Source: Bacteroidales bacterium UBA5219 (GTDB lineage Bacteria > Bacteroidota > Bacteroidia > Bacteroidales > ML635J-15). From it: DNA of 39,770 nucleotides. A program made the translations under genes and the position numbers. The notes below the pieces were generated by a model. The model worked only from the letters and a program-made list of their open reading frames with translations. It did no database searches and was not told where the DNA came from. The stretch is taken from the NCBI GenBank assembly GCA_002412425.1, contig DHVB01000004.1, forward strand, positions 34,894 through 74,663, read 5' to 3'. The first letter of the stretch is position 1. Every line of letters begins with the position of its first letter. Shown piece after piece: positions 8,317 to 17,767 of this stretch.

Positions 8317-8426
8317 GTGAAAATTTAAAATATTCGTTATGTAATATTAAAATATTATTCGTGTAAAATTAAGATATTCATTGTGTAAATTTAAAATACC
8401 ACTTGTGTAAATTTAAAATATTTATT
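8317..8426 (+). repeat. Second array of the same 22-bp unit (five units)
   Basis: Units start at 8317, 8339, 8361, 8383 and 8405, each exactly 22 bp, with the same GTGTAA / TTTAAAATATT pattern as the large array. A sixth, decayed unit may follow at 8427-8448. The array leads toward a TATATTTG box at 8457-8464, as the large array leads into the ATPase promoter. Confidence 0.88.
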
Positions 8427-8456
8427 ATGTGTTAATCACAGATGAAAAAATAAACT

Positions 8457-8464
8457 TATATTTG
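8457..8464 (+). promoter_or_regulatory. -7 box before the GH95 pseudogene
   Basis: TATATTTG followed by CA, 19 bp before the start codon at 8484. The -33 position (8434-8437, AATC) does not match. It is the third copy of the array-then-TATATTTGCA layout in this stretch. Confidence 0.45.
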
Positions 8465-8483
8465 CACATATTATCTCTTTAAG

Positions 8484-10909
8484 ATGAAACATTTACCATT
8501 GATATTGGCTACTCATTTTTTTCTTTTCATCTTTTCTGGAAAGGCGATAAGTAAAGAATCCAAGCAGGTTTTGCACTTGTACTTTGATAAGCCAGCCACT
8601 TGTTGGGAGGAAACGCTTCCTCTAGGGAATGGAAGAATAGGCATGATGATAGATGGAGCTATTGATATGGAGGAGGTGATTTTAAACGACATTACAATGT
8701 GGTCGGGAAGTGTAGATTTGGAAACTATAAACCCCAATGCAAAAGAACAGCTTCCTTTAATTCGTCAGCTTTTGCTTGAAGGAAAAATTAGCAGGCTCAA
8801 GAATTGGTGTATCACTATTTTAAATGTGGTGGAAAAGGTTCTAATTTTGGAAATGGTAAAGATGCTCCTTACGGTTCTTTTCAACTGCTTGGTAAACTGA
8901 AAGTTAAACATTTTTATCCCAATAAATCTGAAGTTACAGAGTATAGTCGTAAGCTCTCTTTAAATGATGCCGTTGCCACTACGCAATTTAAAAAAGGAAA
9001 ATTTACATACAAAAGACAATATTTCGCTTCTCACGCAGATGATTTGTTGGTCGCTCATTACACCACTGATAATAAAGGTGAATTGTCGATGGAGATAATG
9101 TTAGAGCGTCCCGAAAGAGTGAAAATTGATGTCTATGCTGATGAAATTGTAATGCAGGGACAATTAAATGACGGTTATGATGGCGATAAAGGAGTTCGTT
9201 ATTTTTTTACTTTAAAAATTCAAAAAAATGGAGGAATGCATAGCACTACAGATACTTCTTTGATTATTAGCAATGCTTCTGAGGTAACGCTATTGATGAG
9301 TACTTCAACCAATATGTTGGATAAGAATTATATTCAAACGGTTCAAGACAACTTGAGCAATGCTGAAAAATATAGCTTTGAGCAGTTGAAAAAGCGTCAT
9401 ATTGAAGTTTATCGTGAAAAATTTGATAGAGTTAAGCTGGATTTAGGAGTTCAAAAACTTGATGTCTCAACAGATCAACGCTTACTTCAATTTCAATTAG
9501 ATGATGATCCATCTTTGGTTGCACTTTATTTTCAGTATGGTCGCTACTTGATGATTAGTGGTACTAGAGAAAATAGTTTGCCACTTAATTTACAAGGACT
9601 TTGGACTAATCAAGTGCAAACACCATGGAATGGAGATTACCATTTGAATATCAATCTACAGATGAATTATTGGTTGGCTGAAGTAGGAAATTTGGCTGAA
9701 CTTCACCTGCCTTTGGTTAGATTGACTGAGTCGATGCAAGCTTCAGGAGAGAAAACAGCACAAGGATTTTATAATGCAGATGGTTGGGTGGCTCACATGA
9801 TGACAAATCCATGGTATTTTACAGCTCCGGGTGAGCATGCTTCTTGGGGAGCAACTAATACTGGTGGAGCTTGGCTTTGTTCGCATCTTTGGGAGCATTA
9901 TTAATATGGATTGGACACAGCTTTTTTACGATCTGTATATCCTATTATTCGTGGTGCAGCTCAATTTTTTCTTTCATCTATGATAGAAGAACCTCAATAT
10001 CATTATTTGGTAACAGCTCCTTCTTCTTCTCCAGAGAATGGTTTTAAAATTCCAAATTCAGATAAGACAATCTATGTTTGTCATGGTCCGACCATGGACG
10101 TACAGATTATTCGTGAACTTTTTAATAATCTTCTTTCGGCAGCTAAAATATTGAATATCAATGATAATATTACGGAAGCTGTTGAGCAGGCATTATTACG
10201 TCTTCCACCAAATAGAATAAGCCCAAAAGGATATTTAATGGAATGGTTGGAAGATTATGAAGAAGTTGATATTCATCACCGACATGTATCTCATTTGTAT
10301 GGATTGCACCCGTCAAATCAAATTTCTCCTGATTTTACTCCAGAATTGGCTCAGGCTGCAAAAGTAACACTCAATAGACGAGGTGATGCGGGAACAGGGT
10401 GGTCAAGAGCTTGGAAAATTAACTTTTGGGCTAGATTGAAAGATGGAAACCGAGCTTATAGTTTGTTGAAAAAACTGCTCGAACCAGCTTGGAATCCTGA
10501 AAATAGTGAAGAGCAAAGAGCAGGAACTTTTCCTAACCTTTTTTGCGCTCATCCACCTTTCCAGATCGATGGTAATTTGGGCGGAAGTGCTGGAATTGCT
10601 GAAATGTTAATTCAGAGTCAGCATGGTTTTATTGAGCTACTTCCTGCATTGCCCGATAAATGGAAGAACGGTAGTATCAAAGGAGTTTGTGTTCGTGGAG
10701 CAGGAGAAATCGATTTTGTTTGGGAAAATCATCAGGTAAAAGAGTTTACGCTCAGAGCAAAAGCAGATCATCAATATAAAATCAAAATCCCCGACTATGT
10801 TAAAACAGTAAAATTGAATAATAAAAAAATAGAGGGAAAAGATACTCCATTTTTAAACCTAAATTTGAAAAAAGGAGATGAAGTTAGGGTGAAGTTGATT
10901 CCTTATTAG
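8484..10909 (+). pseudogene. Glycoside hydrolase family 95 (alpha-L-fucosidase type), broken by a frameshift and a nonsense codon
   Basis: Together the pieces encode about 808 residues, the normal length of a secreted GH95 enzyme, which removes alpha-1,2-linked fucose (some members galactose) from glycans. The N-terminus has a signal peptide, then LPLGNGRIGMMIDG and ILNDITMWSGS typical of the family's N-terminal domain. Frame is lost at about 8792: adding one G after AGC restores a continuous reading (GKISEAQELVYHYF). A second lesion is TAA at 9902-9904 in WEHY*YGLDTAFL, where a TTA leucine codon is expected. The catalytic region is otherwise intact: HLNINLQMNYW (conserved asparagines), MEWLEDYEEVDIHHRHVSH (general-acid glutamate region) and FQIDGNLGG. 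Two independent lesions favour a decaying gene over a sequencing slip. No susC/susD partners are nearby. Confidence 0.85.
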
Positions 10910-11006
10910 ATGGGGAATAATTGTGAGTGGCGTGGAAATGGTTTTTTAAAACAGATAGAATAAATTGTAGTTATAGGACGTTATATTATTAAAGAAACCT
11001 GAGATT

Positions 11007-11555
11007 ATGAAAACTAAAAATTTATTTTTGTTAAGTGTTTTAATTTTTGTGAATAGTTTTACTTTTTCTCAAAATCAAAATTTATATGAAAACACCGCAG
11101 AGGAAAAAGTGCTTTATGATTTGATAATGGCTTATCGTAAGCAATTTGATTTGCCTAGAATTCCAATTTCACGTTCGTTAAACTTTGTTGCTCATACACA
11201 TGCCATTGATTTAAAGAATAATTATAAACATAATGATAGGTGTAATTTGCATTCATGGTCAAATAAAGGTAATTGGACTGCTTGTTGCTATACTCCAGAT
11301 CATGCAAATGCAGATTGTGTGTGGAGCAAGCCGGGAGAATTGACAAATTATAAACATTATGGTTTTGAGATAGCTCATTGGAATCCTTCTGGACCAACAG
11401 CAAGTTCTGCTTTAAATGCTTGGAAAAAAAGCCCAGCTCATAAAAATATGATTATCAATAAAGAAAACTGGTCTGATAACGAATGGAAGGCAATTGGAAT
11501 TGCAATTTATGAAGAATATGCTGTTGTGTGGTTTGGTATGGAGCCAGATAGATAA
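11007..11555 (+). CDS. CAP-domain (SCP/PR1-like) secreted protein
   Basis: A 182-residue protein with a clear signal peptide (residues 1-21, ending TFSQ) and one CAP domain. Family marks include AHTHAIDL (about residue 52), the HSWSNKGNW and HYGFEIAHWN stretches, SALNAWKKSPAHKNMI (the conserved W..S..H segment) and the closing AIGIAIYEEYAVVWFG strand. Four cysteines lie between about residues 74 and 101 and may form disulfides after export. The function of bacterial CAP proteins is mostly unknown, so none is assigned. It stands alone, 97 bp after the GH95 pseudogene, and converges on hydE. It may be part of the same acquired stretch. Confidence 0.82.
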   Translation: MKTKNLFLLSVLIFVNSFTFSQNQNLYENTAEEKVLYDLIMAYRKQFDLPRIPISRSLNFVAHTHAIDLKNNYKHNDRCNLHSWSNKGNWTACCYTPDHANADCVWSKPGELTNYKHYGFEIAHWNPSGPTASSALNAWKKSPAHKNMIINKENWSDNEWKAIGIAIYEEYAVVWFGMEPDR

Positions 11556-11646
11556 AAATAATTCAACAAATGCTTTTGGAGTTTAATTTTTTTAGTAATT
11601 GTGCAGTATAAATGCAATAAGACAAATAAAAATAAACTTATAAAAC

Positions 11647-12738
11647 TTATCTTTCTACAGTTCTCCTAAAAAAATGTTTTGGATCGCCTTTGTCGCCATA
11701 GCCCACTTTGTCGCCAGCTAAAGCAATTTGTTTTTCTAAAATTTTGATATAATTATCTGTTTCAGGTGCAATGTCAGGTTTGCCTTTATAAAGATTATAA
11801 CTTTTGTGATAGCGTACAGGAGTAATATTTGGCATAATTACATTTGCACCAACTCTAATTCCTTCTTCTCTGCCGTCTGGATTTATGGCTTGAAGTGCTG
11901 TCGATGAAGCAATATTTACATCTTTCATTAAAATACGTAAAACTGCAATCATTTTTAAACTTAAAAAATATCTTTCTTCAATTGGAAGTAATAGATCACG
12001 ATATTGATAAAGTGGCGTGTCTTCATGTTCGATGTAAGGTCCCATTCCAATCATATCAATGTCGAGTTTTTGCATAAATAACAAATCATTGGCTAAATCT
12101 TCAATAGTTTGGAAAGGTAAACCAATCATTACACCTGTTCCTGTGATATAACCTAGTTTTTGTAGTGTATAAAGATTTTCTATTCTTCTTTCTAAATTAT
12201 GAAGTTTATCCTGTGGATGAATTTTTTTAAAAATGTCAGGATTTGAGCTTTCAATTCTTAATAAATATCGTGTGGCACCAGCATCAAACCAACGTTTAAA
12301 TGTGTCAGTTTTTTGTTCACCGAGAGAAAGTGTAATCCCTGGTTTTTTCTCACACATTTGGGTAATTTGTCTTAAAATATGCTCAACTTTATCAATAAAA
12401 GCAGTATCACTTCTTTCACCTGATTGAATAACTACAGAACCCCAATGACGGTCTAAAGCATATTTTACAGAATTGAAAACTTCTTCATCACTAATCATAT
12501 ATCTCTCAGCATTTTTATTGCCACTTCTAATTCCGCAATACAAGCAATTTCTAGTGCAAATATTTGATAGTTCGATTAGTCCACGAAAGTAGGTGTAGTT
12601 ACCAATATATTTAGTTTTAATTTCTGCAGCTTTATTAAAAATTATTTCTGCATTATCTTTATTTGCTGATAATAAAATTATTAAATCATTTTTACTTAAA
12701 ACGGATTTTTGAAGAATATCTGCTATTTTGTTGTGCAT
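11647..12738 (-). CDS. hydE: [FeFe]-hydrogenase H-cluster maturase HydE (radical SAM)
   Basis: A 363-residue radical-SAM protein of the BioB/HydE/PylB group. HydE acts with HydG and HydF in building the diiron dithiolate subcluster of [FeFe] hydrogenase. The 4Fe-4S motif CTRNCLYC gives C61, C65 and C68, inside YFRGLIELSNICTRNCLYCG, which is the HydE form rather than biotin synthase. Further family stretches are SLGEQ, GTGVMIGLP and GMGPYIEHEDTPL. Neither hydF, hydG nor a hydrogenase gene is in the window, so partners must be elsewhere. It lies downstream of folD (70-bp gap), where a minus-strand box TAATTTTG (12770-12763) could give it its own promoter. PylB-like or methylornithine synthase function is a less likely alternative. 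Confidence 0.88.
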   Translation of the reverse strand: MHNKIADILQKSVLSKNDLIILLSANKDNAEIIFNKAAEIKTKYIGNYTYFRGLIELSNICTRNCLYCGIRSGNKNAERYMISDEEVFNSVKYALDRHWGSVVIQSGERSDTAFIDKVEHILRQITQMCEKKPGITLSLGEQKTDTFKRWFDAGATRYLLRIESSNPDIFKKIHPQDKLHNLERRIENLYTLQKLGYITGTGVMIGLPFQTIEDLANDLLFMQKLDIDMIGMGPYIEHEDTPLYQYRDLLLPIEERYFLSLKMIAVLRILMKDVNIASSTALQAINPDGREEGIRVGANVIMPNITPVRYHKSYNLYKGKPDIAPETDNYIKILEKQIALAGDKVGYGDKGDPKHFFRRTVER

Positions 12739-12808
12739 GTATTTGTTATAGTTTTATCTAAACAAAATTAACAAGTTTATTTGTATATTGTTTACGATGG
12801 TTTTGAAA

Positions 12809-13684
12809 CTATTTTTTAATATTTTGTTCTGCAGCTTTTAAAGTGTTAAGTAATAAAGCTACTCTTGTCATTGGACCAACACCACCAGGTACTGGAGTAA
12901 TATATGAACATTTTTCGGCAACATTTTCAAAATCAACATCACCAGTAAGTTTATATCCACTTTTTGTTTTATTAGATTCAATCATAGTTGTTCCAACATC
13001 AATTACGACAGCACCTTCTTTAACCATATCGGCTGTAACAAACTTTGGACTCCCCATAGCAGTTATTAAAATATCTGCATGGCGACAGATTTCTGCAATA
13101 TTTTTTGTTTTACTATGCACAACAGTAACAGTGCTATTCATAGCTTTTTGCGACATTAAAATACTAAGTGGACGACCTACAATATTACTACGTCCAATAA
13201 TAACACAATGCTTTCCAGAAGTTTCTATTCCATATTTATTTAGAAGAATAGTGATGCCCATTGGAGTTGCAGATTTAAAAGAATCTAAATCTATTGTCAT
13301 TTTTCCAACATTGATTGGATGAAAACCGTCCACATCTTTTTGTGGATCAATTAATTCTATTACTTTTTGACTGTCAAACTGTTTGGGTAGTGGTAGTTGA
13401 ACAATAAATCCATCAATTAAAGGGTCTGAATTTAATTTGTCAATAATTTTGTAAAGTTCTTCTTCAGCAGCATTTTCTTCTAATCGTATTAAACTAGACT
13501 CAAAGCCAACTTCTTCACAATCTTTCATTTTATAGTTAACATAAGATTCAGAGCCTGGATCATTACCAACTAATATAGCAGCAAGATGTGGAGCACGACC
13601 ACATTTTTGTTTGATTTGCAAAGCTTTGATTTTTATTTCTTCTTTTATTTCCTTTGCAACTTTATTTCCGTCAATTAGTTCCAT
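12809..13684 (-). CDS. folD: Bifunctional methylenetetrahydrofolate dehydrogenase / methenyltetrahydrofolate cyclohydrolase
   Basis: A 291-residue, full-length FolD. It interconverts 5,10-methylene-THF and 10-formyl-THF in two NADP-linked steps in the cytoplasm. Visible family signatures are SYVNYKMKDCEEVGF (with the catalytic tyrosine and lysine), GFIVQLPLPKQ, PQKDVDGFHPINVG, and the dinucleotide-binding GRSNIVGRPLSILM. The C-terminus has DVDFENVAEKCSYITPVPGGVGPMTR. It begins 43 bp after the ffh stop on the same strand, so the two are likely in one transcript. Nothing is missing. Confidence 0.97.
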   Translation of the reverse strand: MELIDGNKVAKEIKEEIKIKALQIKQKCGRAPHLAAILVGNDPGSESYVNYKMKDCEEVGFESSLIRLEENAAEEELYKIIDKLNSDPLIDGFIVQLPLPKQFDSQKVIELIDPQKDVDGFHPINVGKMTIDLDSFKSATPMGITILLNKYGIETSGKHCVIIGRSNIVGRPLSILMSQKAMNSTVTVVHSKTKNIAEICRHADILITAMGSPKFVTADMVKEGAVVIDVGTTMIESNKTKSGYKLTGDVDFENVAEKCSYITPVPGGVGPMTRVALLLNTLKAAEQNIKK

Positions 13685-13727
13685 AGTAGTTTGATTTACA
13701 CTTGTTATTTACTTATTTGTTTTTACA

Positions 13728-15050
13728 CTATCTCATTCTTCTTGCCATTTTTTTCTTAGTTTTATTAGGTGAAAGTGCTCTCATCATTTTTTTTGTCTCA
13801 TCAAATTGCTTTAATATTCTATTTACTTCAACAACAGTAGTTCCAGAGCCGTCTGCAATTCTTTTTCTTCTGCTTCCGTTTATAATATTAGGGTTTCTGC
13901 GTTCTTCTAAAGTCATGGAGTAAATTATTGCTTCAATTCCTTTAAAAGCGTCATCGTCAATGTCTAAATTTTTAATTGCTTTTCCAAGTCCAGGAATCAT
14001 GCTCGCGAGGTCTTTTATGTTCCCCATTTTTTTAATTTGCTTAATTTGAGCTAAAAAGTCTTCAAAGTCAAATTGGTCTTTAGCAATTTTCTTTTGTAGT
14101 TTGCGAGATTCCTCTTCATCAAATTGTTCTTGTGCTTTTTCAACTAAAGAAACTATATCACCCATTCCCAATATGCGGTCAGCCATACGTTCGGGATGAA
14201 ATACGTCAATAGCTTCCATTTTTTCGCCAGTACCAACAAATTTAATAGGTTTATTGACAACAGAGCGAATTGAAAGAGCTGCTCCACCACGTGTATCACC
14301 ATCTAATTTTGTTAAAATTACACCATCAAAATCAAGTCTGTCGTTAAATTCTTTAGCTGTATTAACTGCATCTTGTCCAGTCATTGCATCAACTACAAAA
14401 AGAATTTCTTGAGGATTAACAGCTTTTTTAATATTTTCTATTTCATCCATCATTTCTTCGTCAATTGCCAAACGACCAGCCGTATCAATTATAACTAAAT
14501 CATGTCCATACATTTTGGCATGTTTAATTGAATTTTGAGCGATTTTTACAGGGTTTTTATTGTCTTCTTCAGCATAAACTTTTACGTCAATTTGTTCGCC
14601 AAGTACTTTTATTTGTTCAATAGCAGCTGGACGATACACGTCACAAGCAACTAAAAGTGGATTTTTGCCTTTTTTAGTTTTTAGCATATTGGCTAATTTA
14701 CCACTAAAAGTAGTTTTACCCGAACCTTGAAGCCCTGACATCAATATAACAGCCGGATTTCCTTTAATATTTATATCAACAGCTTTCCCACCCATCAACT
14801 TTGCAAGTTCATCATGAACTATTTTAATCATTAATTGATTGGGCTTCAATGATTTTATAACATTTTGACCAATTGCTTGTTCGCGAACATCATCGCAAAA
14901 AGTTTTTGCAGTTTTATAGTTTACGTCAGCATCAAGCAAAGCTCTACGAACATCTTTTAAAGTCTCAGCAATATTTATTTCGGTAATTTTACCTTCGCCT
15001 TTTAATAATTTAAAAGACCTTTCTAATCGTTCCGATAAATTTTCAAACAT
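13728..15050 (-). CDS. ffh: Signal recognition particle protein Ffh
   Basis: A 440-residue SRP54 GTPase. It binds signal sequences at the ribosome together with the SRP RNA and delivers them to FtsY at the membrane. The NG domain carries G1 GLQGSGKTT, DTAGRLAIDEEM (G3) and TKLDGDTRGG (G4 area). The C-terminal M domain (about 300-440) includes SMTLEERRNP and GSRRKRIADGSG, which contact the SRP RNA. A minus-strand -7 box TATTTTTG (15086-15079) lies 29 bp before the start. It heads a minus-strand series ffh-folD-hydE. Confidence 0.97.
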   Translation of the reverse strand: MFENLSERLERSFKLLKGEGKITEINIAETLKDVRRALLDADVNYKTAKTFCDDVREQAIGQNVIKSLKPNQLMIKIVHDELAKLMGGKAVDINIKGNPAVILMSGLQGSGKTTFSGKLANMLKTKKGKNPLLVACDVYRPAAIEQIKVLGEQIDVKVYAEEDNKNPVKIAQNSIKHAKMYGHDLVIIDTAGRLAIDEEMMDEIENIKKAVNPQEILFVVDAMTGQDAVNTAKEFNDRLDFDGVILTKLDGDTRGGAALSIRSVVNKPIKFVGTGEKMEAIDVFHPERMADRILGMGDIVSLVEKAQEQFDEEESRKLQKKIAKDQFDFEDFLAQIKQIKKMGNIKDLASMIPGLGKAIKNLDIDDDAFKGIEAIIYSMTLEERRNPNIINGSRRKRIADGSGTTVVEVNRILKQFDETKKMMRALSPNKTKKKMARRMR

Positions 15051-15263
15051 AATTACTCTAAAATCAATTTCTAAGTTGCAAAAATAATAAAAGTTTTATA
15101 ATTTAGCTCCGTGATAAATTTGTTTTTAAGTCTCTATTTGTTAATAAATTTATGTTAAATAGCAGATTGAATAAAAAACTGAGATTTATTATTTTTATTT
15201 CGATAAAAACGTTACATTTTTGTTGTTTGAAAAAATTATTGTAAAACTTAAAATATTTATATT

Positions 15264-16499
15264 ATGTCAAAAGATGTTAAAAGAACTTCGCAAGATTTTA
15301 TTGATTTAGAAGCAAAATATGGTGCACATAATTACCAACCACTACCTGCAGTGCTTGATAGAGGTGAAGGTCCTTTTTTATGGGATGTTGAAGGGAAAAA
15401 ATATTTTGATTTTCTAAGTGCATATTCGGCTGTAAATCAAGGACATTGTCATCCTAAAATTATAAATGCTTTAATAGAACAAGCAAAGAAATTAACTTTG
15501 ACTTCGAGAGCTTTTTATAATTCAACTTTGGGTGATTATGAAAAATTTATTACCGAATATTTTGGTTATGACAAAGTTTTACCAATGAATACAGGTGCCG
15601 AAGCTGTTGAAACAGCTTTGAAATTAGCTCGTCGTTGGGGAGTTGTAAAAAAAGGAATTCCAAATGATGATGTGAAAATTATTTGTTGTGAAAACAATTT
15701 CCATGGTCGTACAATTACAATCGTAACTATGTCGAGTGATCCAGATTCTTATGCTAATTATGGTCCTTTGACACCTGGATTTATTCGTATTCCTTATAAT
15801 GATGCAGATGCTTTAGAAAATGTTTTAAAAGAACATGGAAAAACTGTTGCAGGTTTTCTTTTAGAGCCAATTCAAGGCGAAGCAGGCGTTTTTGTTCCAG
15901 ATGATGGATATTTAGCAAAAACTAAAGCAATTTGTGAAAAATATAATGTTTTATTTATTGCTGATGAAGTACAAACTGGTATTGCTCGTACAGGAAAATT
16001 ATTAGCCTGCGATCATGAAAATGTTCGTCCAGATATTATTATACTTGGAAAAGCACTTTCAGGTGGAGTTATTCCTGTTTCGGCAGTTTTAGCTGATGAT
16101 GATATTATGCTTACAATAAAACCCGGCGAACATGGCTCTACATTTGGCGGTTTTCCATTAGCAGGAAAAGTTGCTACTGCTGCTCTTGAAGTTGTTAGAG
16201 ATGAAAAATTAGCAGAAAGAGCAGAATATCTTGGCAAAATTTTCAGAAGCGAAATGAAAAGCATAAAATCTGATATGATTCAATTGGTTAGAGGTAAAGG
16301 TATGTTAAATGCTGTTGTAATTAATAATAAACCAGGAAAAACTGCTTTAGACGTTTGTATGCAAATGAAAGAACTTGGCGTGTTAGCAAAACCTACTCAC
16401 GGAAATATTATTCGCTTTGCACCACCTCTTATAATTACTGAAGAACAATTGCGTGAAGCTATTGAATTGGTAAAAGAAGCTTTTAAAAAATTTGAATAA
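15264..16499 (+). CDS. rocD: Ornithine--oxo-acid transaminase
   Basis: A 411-residue class-III aminotransferase. It transfers the delta-amino group of ornithine to 2-oxoglutarate, giving glutamate semialdehyde and glutamate, in arginine/proline metabolism. PLP contacts are visible: NTGAEAVETALKLARRWG (about 109-126), FHGRT (146-150), ADEVQTGIARTG (D234), and the Schiff-base lysine K263 in ILGKALSGGVIPVSAVL. The N-terminal YGAHNYQPLPAVLDRGEG is typical of ornithine rather than acetylornithine aminotransferase. Starts with ATG after A+T-rich leader sequence. It is followed by a strong composite hairpin at 16550-16614. Confidence 0.94.
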   Translation: MSKDVKRTSQDFIDLEAKYGAHNYQPLPAVLDRGEGPFLWDVEGKKYFDFLSAYSAVNQGHCHPKIINALIEQAKKLTLTSRAFYNSTLGDYEKFITEYFGYDKVLPMNTGAEAVETALKLARRWGVVKKGIPNDDVKIICCENNFHGRTITIVTMSSDPDSYANYGPLTPGFIRIPYNDADALENVLKEHGKTVAGFLLEPIQGEAGVFVPDDGYLAKTKAICEKYNVLFIADEVQTGIARTGKLLACDHENVRPDIIILGKALSGGVIPVSAVLADDDIMLTIKPGEHGSTFGGFPLAGKVATAALEVVRDEKLAERAEYLGKIFRSEMKSIKSDMIQLVRGKGMLNAVVINNKPGKTALDVCMQMKELGVLAKPTHGNIIRFAPPLIITEEQLREAIELVKEAFKKFE

Positions 16500-16549
16500 A
16501 TAATTATAATTAAAACTATCTCAAAATTATTTAGAGATTAAAAAAATAA

Positions 16550-16620
16550 ATGCTGTCTTAGAAGTTTTTTACTGCGTTACCAAGTTAAAAACTTGGGTAC
16601 TTCTAAGGCAGCATCTTTTT
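16550..16620 (+). terminator. Composite hairpin after rocD with T-run
   Basis: Outer arms ATGCTGTCTTAGAAGT (16550-16565) and 16599-16614 pair over 16 bp with one G-T pair. Inside lies a second small hairpin (ACCAAGTT 16579-16586 with AACTTGGGT 16590-16598). A T-rich run (16615-16628) follows. This suits a terminator for rocD. Because the TTG start of the next gene lies only 12 bp beyond the stem, it could instead be a leader structure affecting that gene. Confidence 0.7.
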
Positions 16621-16626
16621 GTTGTT

Positions 16627-17292
16627 TTGAAAAGTGCAGATAAAATATTACAAAGAATAAAAGAAGGTGAAGGACTAAATTTAGACTTTAAGCATTCGAT
16701 AAATGATGCTAAAAAAATTGCACGTTCTTTATCAGCTTTTGCAAATACAAAAGGTGGAAGTCTATTGATAGGAGTGAGGGATAATGGAAGTATTGCAGGA
16801 GTAAATTCCGAAGAAGAATATTTTATGGTAGAAACTGCTGCACTTATTTATTGTAAACCTTCTATAAAGTTTTCTGTAAATAATTTTAATGTTTTAGGAA
16901 AACAGGTTTTAGAAATAATAGTTTCTGAAAGTGAAACTAAACCTCATGCTGCCCCCGACAACGATGGAGTTTTTAAAGCTTATGTCAGAGTAAATGATGA
17001 AAACATTATAGCCCCTAAACCATTAGTCGAAGTTTGGAAACGTCTGCAAAATAATGTAAAGGGAGTGAAAATTAATTTTGATGAAAATATTTCTTTTTTA
17101 TTAAAGGAAATTAATCAAAATGGCAGTATTTCAAAATCTCAGTTTGTTAGGCATACAGGAATAAAAAGCTATGTAGCCAATAAAATTTTAACAAATTTAA
17201 TAATAATGAATATTTTAGATTTGGAAATCACAGCTTCTGAGACAAGATATGTTTTTAATAAAAATTTTGATTTTAATAAGCATGAGTTTTAA
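16627..17292 (+). CDS. AlbA_2 (schlafen-like) DNA-binding domain protein
   Basis: A 221-residue protein with an N-terminal AlbA_2 domain, visible in EGEGLNLDFKHSINDAKKIA, SAFANTKGGSLLIGVRDNG and the closing YVRVNDENIIAP. A C-terminal winged-helix-like part (about 150-215, GSISKSQFVRHTGIKSYVAN) follows. It is probably a regulator, though AlbA_2 proteins include RNA-processing relatives. The only usable start is TTG at 16627; the next in-frame ATG lies far inside the domain. Its last 11 bases overlap the start of the Nudix gene, so the two are probably translated together. Target unknown. Confidence 0.78.
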   Translation: MKSADKILQRIKEGEGLNLDFKHSINDAKKIARSLSAFANTKGGSLLIGVRDNGSIAGVNSEEEYFMVETAALIYCKPSIKFSVNNFNVLGKQVLEIIVSESETKPHAAPDNDGVFKAYVRVNDENIIAPKPLVEVWKRLQNNVKGVKINFDENISFLLKEINQNGSISKSQFVRHTGIKSYVANKILTNLIIMNILDLEITASETRYVFNKNFDFNKHEF

Positions 17293-17704
17293 TTACGAAT
17301 ATCCACGCGCACTAAATACTGTAGATGCTATAATTATTTCGAAAAAAGAAAATAAAATATTATTGATAAAAAGGTTGTATGAACCTTTTAAGAATTTTTG
17401 GGCATTGCCAGGTGGCTTTATTGAAATGGAGGAAACTTTGTTAGAATCTGTAAAAAGAGAGGTTCTAGAAGAAACATCATTGGACAATATTAATTTGAGA
17501 GAATTTAAAGTTTACGGCGATCCAGGACGTGATCCACGTGGAAGAACTATAACTTTTGTTTATTATGGATATTGTGATTCGCCTGAATTAGCACAAGCTG
17601 GAGATGATGCTAAAGAGTTGGCATGGTTTAGTTTAAATGAGTTACCAGATTTAGCTTTTGATCATAAAAAAATAATAGATGATTTTTTATCATTGTTGAT
17701 TTAG
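17282..17704 (+). CDS. Nudix hydrolase
   Basis: A 140-residue Nudix protein that hydrolyses a nucleoside diphosphate linked to some other group. The Nudix box is intact: GGFIEMEETLLESVKREVLEETS (written here as G-x5-E-x7-REVLEET, with the metal-binding REVLEE helix). The flanking WALPG and GDPGRDPRGR stretch resembles ADP-ribose or related sugar-nucleotide hydrolases, but the exact substrate cannot be fixed. I choose the ATG at 17282 (MSFNYEYPRALNTVDAII) over an upstream one at 17249 because the extra residues read as shadow of the preceding gene and lack family similarity. It overlaps the AlbA_2 gene by 11 bp. Confidence 0.88.
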   Translation: MSFNYEYPRALNTVDAIIISKKENKILLIKRLYEPFKNFWALPGGFIEMEETLLESVKREVLEETSLDNINLREFKVYGDPGRDPRGRTITFVYYGYCDSPELAQAGDDAKELAWFSLNELPDLAFDHKKIIDDFLSLLI

Positions 17705-17721
17705 ATATTTTAGTTTTATAT

Positions 17722-17759
17722 AAAAAAAAACTGCGACTAAATTTAATCGCAGTTTTTTT
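17722..17759. terminator. Bidirectional terminator between the Nudix and DUF3127 genes
   Basis: A near-palindrome, ACTGCGA (17730-17736) pairing with TCGCAGT (17747-17753), is extended inward by A+T pairs. It is flanked by an A-run on the left and a T-run on the right, so it can end transcription from both convergent genes. Confidence 0.85.
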
Positions 17760-17767
17760 ATTTGTTT

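Noticed and set aside
12843..13322. A 159-codon plus-strand frame opposite folD
   Set aside because: It is antisense to a full-length, well-conserved folD; its length follows from the codon pattern of the real gene.
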